Assembly (NCBI GenBank): GCA_040635515.1
Contig: JBEYHY010000001.1
Coordinates: forward strand, 1,116,001 to 1,180,000
Reading direction: 5' to 3'
Source: Prauserella_A sp040635515
GTDB taxonomy: Bacteria > Actinomycetota > Actinomycetes > Mycobacteriales > Pseudonocardiaceae
Length of the DNA: 64,000 nucleotides
The position numbers and the translations under genes are program-made. Positions 48,905-56,851 of the stretch are shown one piece after another. How positions within the stretch are numbered: the first letter of the stretch is position 1; the number at the start of each line of letters is the position of its first letter. The notes under the pieces are model-generated. The model saw nothing but the letters and a program-made list of their open reading frames with translations, was not told where the DNA came from and made no database searches.

Positions 48905-49950
48905 ACACCGCCGCGACACCCGAAAACTCTGCTGGCGAGGCCGACGAGCCGGAGGTTCCGATGGACGCATTGCTTGAGGTTTCCGACCTTGTGGTGAACT
49001 TCGGCGACGTGCCGACGGTGCGGGGGATGTCGTTCACCGTCGACAAGGGACAGACGCTGGCGATCGTCGGCGAGTCGGGAAGCGGGAAGAGCCTCAGCTC
49101 GCTTGCCGTACTCGGCCTGCTGCCCTCGCGGGCGCGGGTCACGAGCGGCAGTGTGCGCTGGAACGGCACCGACCTGCTCGCGCTGAGCGACGCCGAGCTG
49201 AGGGCGTTGCGCGGCGAGGAGCTCGCGATGATCTTCCAGGATCCGTTGAGCGCGCTGAATCCTTCGCTGACCGTCGGCTATCAGATCGCGGAGATGTTCC
49301 GGCGCAGGCGCGGCGCGAGTCGCAAGGCCGCGCTGGAGCGCGCCGCAGAGGCGATGACCGAGGTGGGTATCCCCGACGCGGCGAGCAGGCTCGGCGCCTA
49401 TCCCCACGAGTTCTCCGGCGGAATGCGGCAGCGCGTGATGATCGCGATGGCGCTCGCGCTGGAACCACGTCTGCTCATCGCCGACGAGCCGACCACCGCG
49501 CTGGACGTCACGGTGCAGGCGCAGATCCTGCGGCTGTTGCGCCGACGCGGGGAGCAGGGGCTGGCGATGATCATCATCAGCCACGATCTCGGTGTCGTGG
49601 CCCGCAGCGCGCGGAATGTCGTGGTGATGTACGCGGGCAGGGCGGTCGAGTCCGGCCCCGTCGCCGACGTGTATTCCACGCCGGCCCATCCCTACACGCT
49701 CGGGCTGATGAACGCGAGCCCTTCCGCTCGCGACGGCCATCGGACCGTCACGCCCATCGACGGCAACCCGCCCGATATCGCGGCGCTGCCGGGCGGGTGC
49801 GCCTTCCACCCGCGCTGCCCCTTCGCGAGGCAGCGGTGCCGCACCGAGGAACCACGACCACGCCGGATCGCGCCGGACCGGACCAGCGCGTGCCACTTCG
49901 CGGAGGAGGTGACAAGCCATGGTGCGGCCTTCGACCACGCCGGTGCTTGA
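48901..49950 (+). CDS. ABC transporter ATP-binding protein, DppD/OppD-like
   Basis: A 349-residue ATPase, one of two in the importer. Walker A GESGSGKS is near residue 58, the signature EFSGGMRQRVMIAMALALEP near 165, Walker B LLIADEPTTALD near 187 and the H-loop SHD near 220. The C-terminal oligopeptide-transporter domain carries the Cys cluster GGCAFHPRCPFARQRC near 299-314, which in relatives can hold an iron-sulfur centre. The GTG at 48901 overlaps the DppC-like stop; an ATG at 48961 would give a shorter protein with the same domain. Confidence 0.9.
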   Translation: MNTAATPENSAGEADEPEVPMDALLEVSDLVVNFGDVPTVRGMSFTVDKGQTLAIVGESGSGKSLSSLAVLGLLPSRARVTSGSVRWNGTDLLALSDAELRALRGEELAMIFQDPLSALNPSLTVGYQIAEMFRRRRGASRKAALERAAEAMTEVGIPDAASRLGAYPHEFSGGMRQRVMIAMALALEPRLLIADEPTTALDVTVQAQILRLLRRRGEQGLAMIIISHDLGVVARSARNVVVMYAGRAVESGPVADVYSTPAHPYTLGLMNASPSARDGHRTVTPIDGNPPDIAALPGGCAFHPRCPFARQRCRTEEPRPRRIAPDRTSACHFAEEVTSHGAAFDHAGA

Positions 49951-50929
49951 ACTCGTCGATCTCGTCGCCGGATACCGGACGAGAAAAGGGCTGCTCGGCA
50001 AGCGTGCCGAGGTGCGTGCCGTCGCGGGGGTGAACCTCGCGGTACAGGCAGGTGAGACCGTGTGCCTCGTCGGCGAATCGGGCTGCGGCAAGTCCACCGT
50101 CGCGAGAACCGTGGTGAACCTGCTGCGCCCCTCCTCGGGCGAGGTGCGCTTCGACGGCACCGACATCGCGACGCTCGGCAAGTCCGAGCTCAAAGCCATG
50201 CGGCGACAGGTACAGATCGTGTTCCAGGACCCGTTCGCCTCGCTCAATCCCCGGATGACCGTGCGGGAACTGATCACCGAGGCGTGGCGCATCCATCCCG
50301 GTATCGTCGCTCCCGCCGACTGGGACGCCGAGGTGAGCGCGCTGCTGAAGAGAGTGGGACTCAACCCGGGGCACGCGAGCCGCTACCCGTCGCAGTTCTC
50401 CGGAGGGCAACGCCAGCGGATCTGCATCGCGAGGGCACTGTCGGTACGGCCGAGGCTCATCGTGTGCGACGAAGCCGTTTCGGCACTGGATGTGTCGATC
50501 CAGGCGCAGATCCTCACCTTGCTCAAGCGGTTGCAGGACGAACTCGGTGTCGCCTATCTCTTCATCACCCACGACCTCGGCGTCGTCAGGCACTTCGCGG
50601 ACAGGGTCGCCGTCATGCATCTCGGCACGATCATCGAAAGCGGGGACACCGGCCGGATCTTCGACGGTCCGGCACACCCGTACACGCAAGCGTTGCTGTC
50701 GGCGGCGCCCACAGTGGACGACTGGAAGGCCGACAACGGCGAGGAGATCATGCTGCGAGGTGACGCGCCCTCGCCGCTGCGGCCGCCAAGCGGCTGCCGG
50801 TTCCACACCCGGTGCTGGAAGGCCCAAGACCGGTGCCGCATCGAGGAACCCGACCTGATCCCCCGCGACACCGACCACCCTGTCGCCTGCCACTACGCCG
50901 CTCCCGACACCACGCTGGTCCGGAACTGA
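49919..50929 (+). CDS. ABC transporter ATP-binding protein, DppF/OppF-like
   Basis: A 336-residue second ATPase. Walker A GESGCGKST is near residue 52, the signature FSGGQRQRICIARALSVRP near 159, Walker B LIVCDEAVSALD near 180 and the H-loop THD near 215. The C-terminal OppF-type cluster reads SGCRFHTRCWKAQDRC near 298. The start ATG at 49919 lies 32 bp inside the DppD-like gene and has GGAGGAGG upstream. It closes the importer operon, and a short repeat tract follows. Confidence 0.9.
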   Translation: MVRPSTTPVLELVDLVAGYRTRKGLLGKRAEVRAVAGVNLAVQAGETVCLVGESGCGKSTVARTVVNLLRPSSGEVRFDGTDIATLGKSELKAMRRQVQIVFQDPFASLNPRMTVRELITEAWRIHPGIVAPADWDAEVSALLKRVGLNPGHASRYPSQFSGGQRQRICIARALSVRPRLIVCDEAVSALDVSIQAQILTLLKRLQDELGVAYLFITHDLGVVRHFADRVAVMHLGTIIESGDTGRIFDGPAHPYTQALLSAAPTVDDWKADNGEEIMLRGDAPSPLRPPSGCRFHTRCWKAQDRCRIEEPDLIPRDTDHPVACHYAAPDTTLVRN

Positions 50930-50972
50930 CCGGCATCCGCCCGCAGCTGACCGGCAACTGACCGGCACTGAC
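50926..50972 (+). repeat. Short direct repeats CTGACCGGCA
   Basis: CTGACCGGCA occurs at 50926-50935, 50947-50956 and 50958-50967, followed by a partial CTGAC at 50968. The first copy covers the stop codon of the DppF-like gene. Its role is unknown. Confidence 0.7.
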
Positions 50973-51050
50973 AAGGGCTGACGCGTCCGGTCCGCGCGAT
51001 TACCGTGCCGCCTTGCCGGTCCGCCAACCCGAACCCGTACGCTGCGGAGA

Positions 51051-52205
51051 ATGGGAACCTACCTGAACCCCGGAACGGCCGAGGCGCGGCGGGAGGAATC
51101 CGCGCCTTGCTCGTCCACCGGGGAGCTGGTACAGACCGGTACCGGCACGGGCCGGTCCCCGGCCGAAAGGGCGGAACGGCACGCCGCGGTGTCGGCGGCA
51201 CTGACCACGATGGACGACGAACGGCTGATGGCGATGCTCCGTTCGGCGCCCCGGCGAGCGCTCGGTATCGGCGGCCACGGCACGCTCGTCGATGTCGGCG
51301 GCGTTGCGGTGTGGGTGAAACAGGTTCCGCTCACCGCGATCGAACAGGGCGAGGACGTTGCGGGGTCCACGGCCAACACGTTCGGGCTTCCGACGTTCTT
51401 CCACTACGGACTCGGTTCGGTCGGCGCGGGAGCCTGGCGGGAAGTCGCGGCACACGACATGGCCACGGAATGGGCGCTGGAGGGCAAGGGGCACGGTGTC
51501 GCCCTGCTCCATCATTCGCGCGTACTGCCGCTGCCGCGCGGTGACCAACAGCCGTGGGCTGATCGGTCCGAACTGGACACGACGGTCGAATTCTGGCACA
51601 ACTCCTCCGCCGTACGAGAACGGCTCACCGCGCTCGCGGCGGCACCGGCGACGATCGCGTTGTTCATGGAATACCAGCCGGAGACGCTGCACACCTGGCT
51701 GGCGGGCCAGTGCGGCCCGGACCGGCTCGAAGCCGCACTCGACATGGTCGAGCGTGAACTGCTGGCGATCGCGGGACTGCTGCGGCACAACGGGATGGTG
51801 CATTTCGACACGCACTTCGAGAACATCCTCACCGACGGGCACCGGCTCTACCTCACCGACTTCGGGCTGGCCTCGGCGTCCCGGTTCGACCTTTCGGCAG
51901 CGGAGCGTTCCTTTCTGCGCCGCAACGACAGTCACGACGTCAGCTATGTGGTGACGCAGCTCGTCAACTGGCTCGTCACCGAGTTCGCGGGGACCACGCG
52001 GCGCGAGGACAGGGTCGACTACGTCAGGCAGTGCGCTCACGGCGATCAGGCGCGGCGGCTGCCCGCCCCGGCGGCGGCGATCGTCGAACGCTACGCGCCG
52101 ATCGCCGCGGTGCTCAACGACTTCTACAGCCGGTTGCTGCTGGAAAGCCGTGCCATCCCCTACCCGGCGACAACCCTCGACGCCCTGTGCGCGGGACTCA
52201 CCTGA
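51051..52205 (+). CDS. Protein kinase-fold (Ser/Thr-kinase or APH-like) protein
   Basis: A 384-residue protein with a kinase-like core. A candidate ATP-binding Lys is in VAVWVKQVPL near residue 90. The catalytic loop MVHFDTHFENIL has Asp253 and Asn258, and the metal motif TDFGLAS has Asp270. The loop HFDTHxxN resembles aminoglycoside-phosphotransferase and small-molecule kinases more than the HRD loop of true Ser/Thr kinases. There is no transmembrane segment or PASTA domain. The ATG at 51051 has only a weak ribosome binding site. The substrate is unknown. It is convergent with the sugar-acid cluster, 6 bp apart. Confidence 0.75.
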   Translation: MGTYLNPGTAEARREESAPCSSTGELVQTGTGTGRSPAERAERHAAVSAALTTMDDERLMAMLRSAPRRALGIGGHGTLVDVGGVAVWVKQVPLTAIEQGEDVAGSTANTFGLPTFFHYGLGSVGAGAWREVAAHDMATEWALEGKGHGVALLHHSRVLPLPRGDQQPWADRSELDTTVEFWHNSSAVRERLTALAAAPATIALFMEYQPETLHTWLAGQCGPDRLEAALDMVERELLAIAGLLRHNGMVHFDTHFENILTDGHRLYLTDFGLASASRFDLSAAERSFLRRNDSHDVSYVVTQLVNWLVTEFAGTTRREDRVDYVRQCAHGDQARRLPAPAAAIVERYAPIAAVLNDFYSRLLLESRAIPYPATTLDALCAGLT

Positions 52206-52211
52206 AACCCG

Positions 52212-53153
52212 TCACCCGGCGACGGCCTCGGCGAGCAGCCTGCGGCCGAGCCTCGCGCGGGGAAGCCCCTCGGTGTCGCCCGTGCTCGCCAGTACGCCGG
52301 CGGCCAGCCGCGAACCGAGCCACGCCGCGCGTCCTCTCGGCGCACCGGCGAGCCGCGCGGTGACGTAGCCGCCCGCGAAGGCGTCGCCGGCACCCACCGG
52401 ATCGACCACCTCCCCGGCGAGGCTGGGCTGATGCCGGACCGCGCCGTCCTCGTCCGCCCACCAGCACCCGGCAGGCCCCGCCTTGACCACGACCTCCGGC
52501 ACACCGCCTGCTTTCGCGAGCCGGACGATGCGTTCGGGGTCGCCGGTGCCGAACAGCGGCTCCGCCTCGTCGGTACCGACAAGCAGGATGCCGGTGTGCG
52601 GCAGCAGTGAGCTCAGTACCTCGATCGCGGTCCCGTGCGGGTCGAGCGCGGGCCGCAGGTTGACGTCGACGACGAGGGTGCTGCCGTGACCGGCCGCGCC
52701 GGCAGCGACCTGCCGCACCATCTCCGCCGGCCCCTCACCCAGGGCGATGGTCAGCCCGGACACCAGCACGGCGCCCGCGCGCAGCGCGAGCCCCCGCTCC
52801 GCGTCGGCCGCGGTCATGGCCGACGCGGCCGAGCCGGACCGGTAGTACCGGACCCTGCGCTTGCCGTCGGGAAGCGCGTCCTTGGCGAACAGCCCCGTCG
52901 GCCTGCGCGGATCGGTCTCGGCGGACAGCCCGACCCCGAGCCCGGCCGCCCGCGCGGACACGCGGCGGCCGAAGGGATCATCGCCGAGCCGCGTGCACAG
53001 CACCGCACTGCCGCCGAGCGCGGCGACGGCGGCACACGCGTTGAGTTCGGCACCGGCGACATGGACCGCGAAGGCCGGTGCCGTCTCCAGCGTCCCGCCG
53101 GCGGGTGGCTGGAGCAGCACCATCGCCTCACCGAAGCCGACGAGGTCCGGCAT
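52212..53153 (-). CDS. PfkB family carbohydrate kinase (2-keto-3-deoxygluconate kinase-like)
   Basis: A 313-residue ribokinase-superfamily kinase that probably phosphorylates 2-keto-3-deoxy sugar acids with ATP. The start MPDLVGFGEAMVLLQPPAGG and AGAELNACAAVAALGG near residue 40 are KDG-kinase-like. The catalytic Asp is in DPVGAGDAFAGGYVTARL near 258. The ATG overlaps the stop of the DHDPS-like gene (ATGA). In the cluster it would feed a KDPG-type aldolase, so the path is sugar acid, keto-deoxy acid, phosphate, then cleavage. The longer frame upstream is a shadow. Confidence 0.9.
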   Translation of the reverse strand: MPDLVGFGEAMVLLQPPAGGTLETAPAFAVHVAGAELNACAAVAALGGSAVLCTRLGDDPFGRRVSARAAGLGVGLSAETDPRRPTGLFAKDALPDGKRRVRYYRSGSAASAMTAADAERGLALRAGAVLVSGLTIALGEGPAEMVRQVAAGAAGHGSTLVVDVNLRPALDPHGTAIEVLSSLLPHTGILLVGTDEAEPLFGTGDPERIVRLAKAGGVPEVVVKAGPAGCWWADEDGAVRHQPSLAGEVVDPVGAGDAFAGGYVTARLAGAPRGRAAWLGSRLAAGVLASTGDTEGLPRARLGRRLLAEAVAG

Positions 53154-54064
53154 CAGGCGGCCGGCGCGGTCAGCGGGGGCAACGCCAGTTCGTCGAGGAT
53201 CGCGTGCAGCCCGGCCCTGCTGCCCTCGTCCAGCGGTGCCGCGGGCAGGCGCACCGTCGCGTGTTCGATGATGCCGCGGCGGACGAGGACCTCCTTGTGC
53301 ACAGCCCACGCGATCCCTTGCTGCAGGCCGAAAAGCACGAGCGGGGTAAGCCTGGCGAACGCGGCGCGAGCCTCCGGACGCTCTCCGGCGGCCCAGCTGT
53401 CGAGCACCGGCCGGAGCAGGTCGGGGAACTCGCAGGCCGGCATCGTTCCGACCGCACCCCTCGCGTACTCCTCCAGCACGAACTGGGCGTTCTGCCCGCC
53501 GAGCACGGCGATCGACGCGGGTACGAGTTCCGCGACCGCCTCCGTCTTCGGCGCCGTTGGCGGCGCCTCGACCTTGACCGAATCGACTCCGTCGAGCTCA
53601 CACAACCGCGCGATCAACGCCGGCGGCATCGTGACGCCGGTCGCACCGGGCGCGTCCTGCACCATGACCGGGATCGACACCGCCGAGGCCACGTCGCCGT
53701 AGAAGTCGATGAGCTGGGCCGCACTCGGCTTCACCATGAACGGCGGCAACACCATCAGGCTCGCCGCCCCGCCCTGCTCGGCCGCGAGTGCCTGCTCGAT
53801 CGCGGTCGTCGTCGACGTGCCATTGACACCGGCGACGACGGGAACCTCACCGGAGACGACGTCGACGATCCAGCTCAGGATTCGCTCGCGTTCGGCCGCG
53901 GTGAGCGCGAAACCCTCGCTGGCCATGCCGAAGGTGGCGACGCCGTCGACACCGGAGGAAAGCTGGAAGTTCGTCAGCCGTGCCAGTCCGGGCAGGTCGA
54001 GCGCGCCGGAGGTCTCGAACGGCGTGGCGAGGATGGGGACGAGACCGTGAACGGTGTGGGGCAT
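53153..54064 (-). CDS. DHDPS/NAL-family aldolase or dehydratase with Gln at the usual Tyr position
   Basis: A 303-residue TIM-barrel lyase of the dihydrodipicolinate synthase family. The Schiff-base Lys164 is in DSVKVEAPP, and the early motif GVATFGMASEGFALTAAERE is normal. The conserved YN(V)P segment reads VMVQDAPGATG, so Tyr is replaced by Gln136. Members with QDAP in this place include sugar-acid dehydratases rather than lysine-pathway enzymes, as I recall. With KDG kinase and an enolase-superfamily dehydratase next to it, cleavage or dehydration of a 2-keto-3-deoxy acid is the best inference. It is 5 bp from the dehydratase gene. Confidence 0.85.
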   Translation of the reverse strand: MPHTVHGLVPILATPFETSGALDLPGLARLTNFQLSSGVDGVATFGMASEGFALTAAERERILSWIVDVVSGEVPVVAGVNGTSTTTAIEQALAAEQGGAASLMVLPPFMVKPSAAQLIDFYGDVASAVSIPVMVQDAPGATGVTMPPALIARLCELDGVDSVKVEAPPTAPKTEAVAELVPASIAVLGGQNAQFVLEEYARGAVGTMPACEFPDLLRPVLDSWAAGERPEARAAFARLTPLVLFGLQQGIAWAVHKEVLVRRGIIEHATVRLPAAPLDEGSRAGLHAILDELALPPLTAPAA

Positions 54065-54069
54065 GGGGG

Positions 54070-55230
54070 TCAGGACTCCTTGGACAGTGCGGACACGGTT
54101 TCGGCGTCGATGTCGATGCCGAGACCGGGTCCGGTGGGAACGGGAAAGCCGGCCGGATGGACGGCGAGAGGTTGGGTGAGTATCCGCTGACCGACGGTGA
54201 ACGAGGTCGGCTGGTATTCGAATGCGGCCAGCCCTTCGACGGCGGCGCTGACGTGTACGCCCGCCGCGAGCGCGACGCCGAGCCCCACCGAGTGGTGCGG
54301 GGCGACGGGAACGTGGGCCGCCGTGCAGAGTTCGGCGATCGCCATGGCCTCGGTGATGCCGGTGCGGGCGACATCGGGTTGCGCGATCCGCAGGCCCCTC
54401 GCGGTCAGCCACTGGGCGAACTCGAAGCGGTTGCGCAGCGTTTCGCCGATCGCGACGGGCATCGTGGCCCGTGAGGTCAGTTCCGCGTGCCCCGCGAGGT
54501 CCTCGGGGGCAAGTGGCGCTTCGAGGAACCAGCAGTGCCGTGCGGCGAGACCGTCGGCGAGGGCCAGCGCCTCGTCGATCGAGTACGCCCAGTGGGCGTC
54601 GACCGCGATCCGCAGTGCCGGAGCGGCTTGCCTCACCGCATCCACAGTGGACAGATCAGCGGCGACCCCGTTGCCGAGATGCAGTTTGACGGCTCGCGCT
54701 CCTCTGCTCGCCCATTCGGCGGCCAGCGCGGCCCTGCCCTCGTCGCTGGGGCGGGGCAGTCCCGACACGTAGCTCGGGACGGTGTCACGGAAGGCGCCTC
54801 CGAGCAGAGTCGCCACCGGCTGCCCCGTCAGCTTTCCGGCCAGGTCCCAGAGCGCGATGTCGACGGCGGCGAGCGCGTCGGCCTGGTGGCCGACGAGGTG
54901 TCCTCGCTCGCGCATGAGATCGCGCAGCGACGCGAACACCGGACGCGGGGCCAGCGCCGGTTTACCGATCAGCACGGGACCGAGCAGCAGGTCGACGATC
55001 GCCGCCGGCACCTCGGGCGCCACGGGGGCCAGCGCCTCACCCCAGCCGCTGGTGCCGTCTTCGGCGACGAGCCGCACGAGCAGGGTCTCGTAGCGATCCG
55101 AGTAGATGCTGCGCCACGGCGGCCGCACGGCGTATCCGGCAGGTGGATCGGTGCCGTCCCCGAGTTGTCCCAGATACGCGGCGTCCGCCGACAGCTTCAA
55201 AGAATAGGTCTCAACCGCAGAAATTCTCAT
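54070..55230 (-). CDS. Mandelate racemase/muconate lactonizing enzyme family (sugar-acid dehydratase-like)
   Basis: A 386-residue enolase-superfamily enzyme that would dehydrate a sugar acid to a 2-keto-3-deoxy acid. The catalytic Lys-x-His is VKLHLG (Lys182, His184). Metal ligands are Asp211 in AVDAHWAYS, Glu237 in FLEAPL and Glu263 in AIGETL. The general-base dyad is Asp286 in AQPDVARTG and His312 or 313 in PHHS. The motif pattern fits the mandelate-racemase subgroup (galactonate, gluconate or arabinonate dehydratases), but the substrate cannot be fixed. The ATG at 55230 is preferred; an in-frame TTG lies at 55245. It is divergent from the IclR gene. Confidence 0.88.
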   Translation of the reverse strand: MRISAVETYSLKLSADAAYLGQLGDGTDPPAGYAVRPPWRSIYSDRYETLLVRLVAEDGTSGWGEALAPVAPEVPAAIVDLLLGPVLIGKPALAPRPVFASLRDLMRERGHLVGHQADALAAVDIALWDLAGKLTGQPVATLLGGAFRDTVPSYVSGLPRPSDEGRAALAAEWASRGARAVKLHLGNGVAADLSTVDAVRQAAPALRIAVDAHWAYSIDEALALADGLAARHCWFLEAPLAPEDLAGHAELTSRATMPVAIGETLRNRFEFAQWLTARGLRIAQPDVARTGITEAMAIAELCTAAHVPVAPHHSVGLGVALAAGVHVSAAVEGLAAFEYQPTSFTVGQRILTQPLAVHPAGFPVPTGPGLGIDIDAETVSALSKES

Positions 55231-55285
55231 ACGGCGTGCATCCAATGGTTGACGTCATGCGGCATGTGAGTAAGACTTCCACATA

Positions 55286-55302
55286 TTGCATAGGCGTTGC
55301 AA
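55286..55302. promoter_or_regulatory. Inverted repeat, candidate IclR operator
   Basis: TTGCA and TGCAA are exact complements separated by 7 bases, in the 120-bp gap between the dehydratase gene and the divergent IclR gene. It is the most symmetric motif in that gap. Confidence 0.4.
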
Positions 55303-55350
55303 GACGGCCCGAGATCCACCTCCGAACCCGCAAAGGAGCCGAACCACCTC

Positions 55351-56157
55351 ATGGCAGCCGACCAGGGCACGAATCAGAGCGTCGAAAAGGCGGCCGCCGT
55401 GCTGGCCTCGTTCCTCGACGGACGCGGCGACCTGCGCGTCTCCGACGTCGCCCAGCGTGCGGGCGTCGGCCAGTCCACGGCCTCCCGCCTGCTGGCGACC
55501 CTCGAACAACTCGAATACGTCGAGCGCGACGAGGTCAGCTCCCTCTACCGCCTCGGCCCCTCGGTCATCTCCCTGGCCGGTGCCGCGGTCAACCAGCATC
55601 CCGTGCACAGGGAGGCCCGCTCGCACGCACAGACACTGGCCTGCTCGCTGGGGCTCGGCGCCAACGTCGCCGTCCGGCGCGGCGGATCGCTGTTCTACCT
55701 GTGCAACTTCGAGGGCAAGCTGGCTCCCAAGTCCTTCACTCTGCTCGGGCAGCGCAATCCGCTGCACGCCACCGGTCTCGGCAAATGCCTGCTGCTCGGC
55801 CTGACCCCCGACCGGCGCCGCGAGCTCATCCCGGAACCCGCGCGCTTCACCCAGTACACGATCACCGATCACGACGCGCTCGACGCGGCGCTGGCCGAGG
55901 TGACCGAACGCGGTTACGCCGTGGAGTCGGAGGAACTCGCGCTGGGCAGGGCCTGTGTCGCGGCCCCGGTGCTGGACAGCACCGGGGCCGTCACCGCCGC
56001 GCTGTCGATCTCCGGACCGCTCTCGGCGATCGACCTGCCTGCCAGGGAGGCCGAACTGGGCAGGATCGCGATCGAGGTCGCCGACTCCATCAGCATCGGG
56101 CTCGGATACATCGGCCCCGGTCACCAGCCCGCTCACCTGACCACGGCCGGAACGTGA
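55351..56157 (+). CDS. IclR family transcriptional regulator
   Basis: A 268-residue regulator. The winged helix is at residues 8-70 (SVEKAAAVLASFLDG, then RVSDVAQRAGVGQSTASRLL). The GAF-like effector domain spans about 85-260, with PLHATGLGKCLLLGLTP near 145, RGYAVESEELALGRACVAAPV near 190 and the acid-binding region around SISGPLSAID. Homologues respond to sugar-acid or aromatic-acid ligands. The ATG at 55351 is taken from AAAGGAG 12 bases upstream. Placed between the two arms of the sugar-acid cluster, it probably controls both. Confidence 0.9.
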   Translation: MAADQGTNQSVEKAAAVLASFLDGRGDLRVSDVAQRAGVGQSTASRLLATLEQLEYVERDEVSSLYRLGPSVISLAGAAVNQHPVHREARSHAQTLACSLGLGANVAVRRGGSLFYLCNFEGKLAPKSFTLLGQRNPLHATGLGKCLLLGLTPDRRRELIPEPARFTQYTITDHDALDAALAEVTERGYAVESEELALGRACVAAPVLDSTGAVTAALSISGPLSAIDLPAREAELGRIAIEVADSISIGLGYIGPGHQPAHLTTAGT

Positions 56158-56819
56158 GCGCCCCGGCTTCCGGCGACGCGCGAGCACTGCTGGCCGCCGC
56201 GCTCCGGCGGACCCCGGTCGTCGGCATCATCAGGCTCGCCGAGGGGCACTCGGCGGTGCCCGCGGCCGAGGCACTGTGGCGCGGCGGCGTCCACGCCGTC
56301 GAGGTCACGCTGACCACTCCCGGCGCCACCGAAGCCATCCGTGCCCTTCGTGACCGCGAGCGGAGCCCGGCCGAGGCGGGCATCGTGGGTGCGGGCTCCG
56401 TGCGCACCGCCGCTGACGCGACGGCGGCCATCGCGGCGGGGGCCCGGTTCCTGGTCACCCCCACCTTCCAACGCGCGGTCCTCGACATCGCGGCCGCCGA
56501 GGACGTACCGGTCATGTGCGGCGCGCTGACTCCGACCGAACTCGACTCCGCCGCGATGGCCGGAGCCGACTACCTCAAGCTCTTCCCCGCCTCCGCCTTC
56601 GGTCCCGGTTACCTCAAGGAACTACTCGCCCCCATGCCGGAGCTGAAGATCGTGCCGACCGGCGGGATCACCGCGGACAACCTGCCCGCATGGGCCGCCG
56701 CCGGAGCGACCGCGGTCGCGGCCGGTTCCGAACTCGTGCCCGCCGGTCTCGTCGCCGCGGGTGAGTGGGAAAGCCTCACGTCCCTGGCCGAACGGTTCGC
56801 CAGGACATGGCCGCGCTGA
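56154..56819 (+). CDS. eda: Bifunctional KDPG/KHG aldolase family protein
   Basis: A 221-residue class I aldolase of the Eda family, which cleaves 2-keto-3-deoxy-6-phosphogluconate (or the galacto form) to pyruvate and glyceraldehyde-3-phosphate. The substrate-binding Glu50 is in AVEVTLTTPG, and the Schiff-base Lys142 is in DYLKLFPAS. The motifs GIVGAGSVRT near 77 and VPTGGITADNLPAW near 168 complete the barrel. The GTG start overlaps the IclR stop (GTGA). The pairing with KDG kinase across the divergent region gives a full keto-deoxy-acid route. Confidence 0.9.
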   Translation: MSAPASGDARALLAAALRRTPVVGIIRLAEGHSAVPAAEALWRGGVHAVEVTLTTPGATEAIRALRDRERSPAEAGIVGAGSVRTAADATAAIAAGARFLVTPTFQRAVLDIAAAEDVPVMCGALTPTELDSAAMAGADYLKLFPASAFGPGYLKELLAPMPELKIVPTGGITADNLPAWAAAGATAVAAGSELVPAGLVAAGEWESLTSLAERFARTWPR

Positions 56820-56851
56820 TCGCGCGCCAGCAAATCCACAATGGAGTGAAT

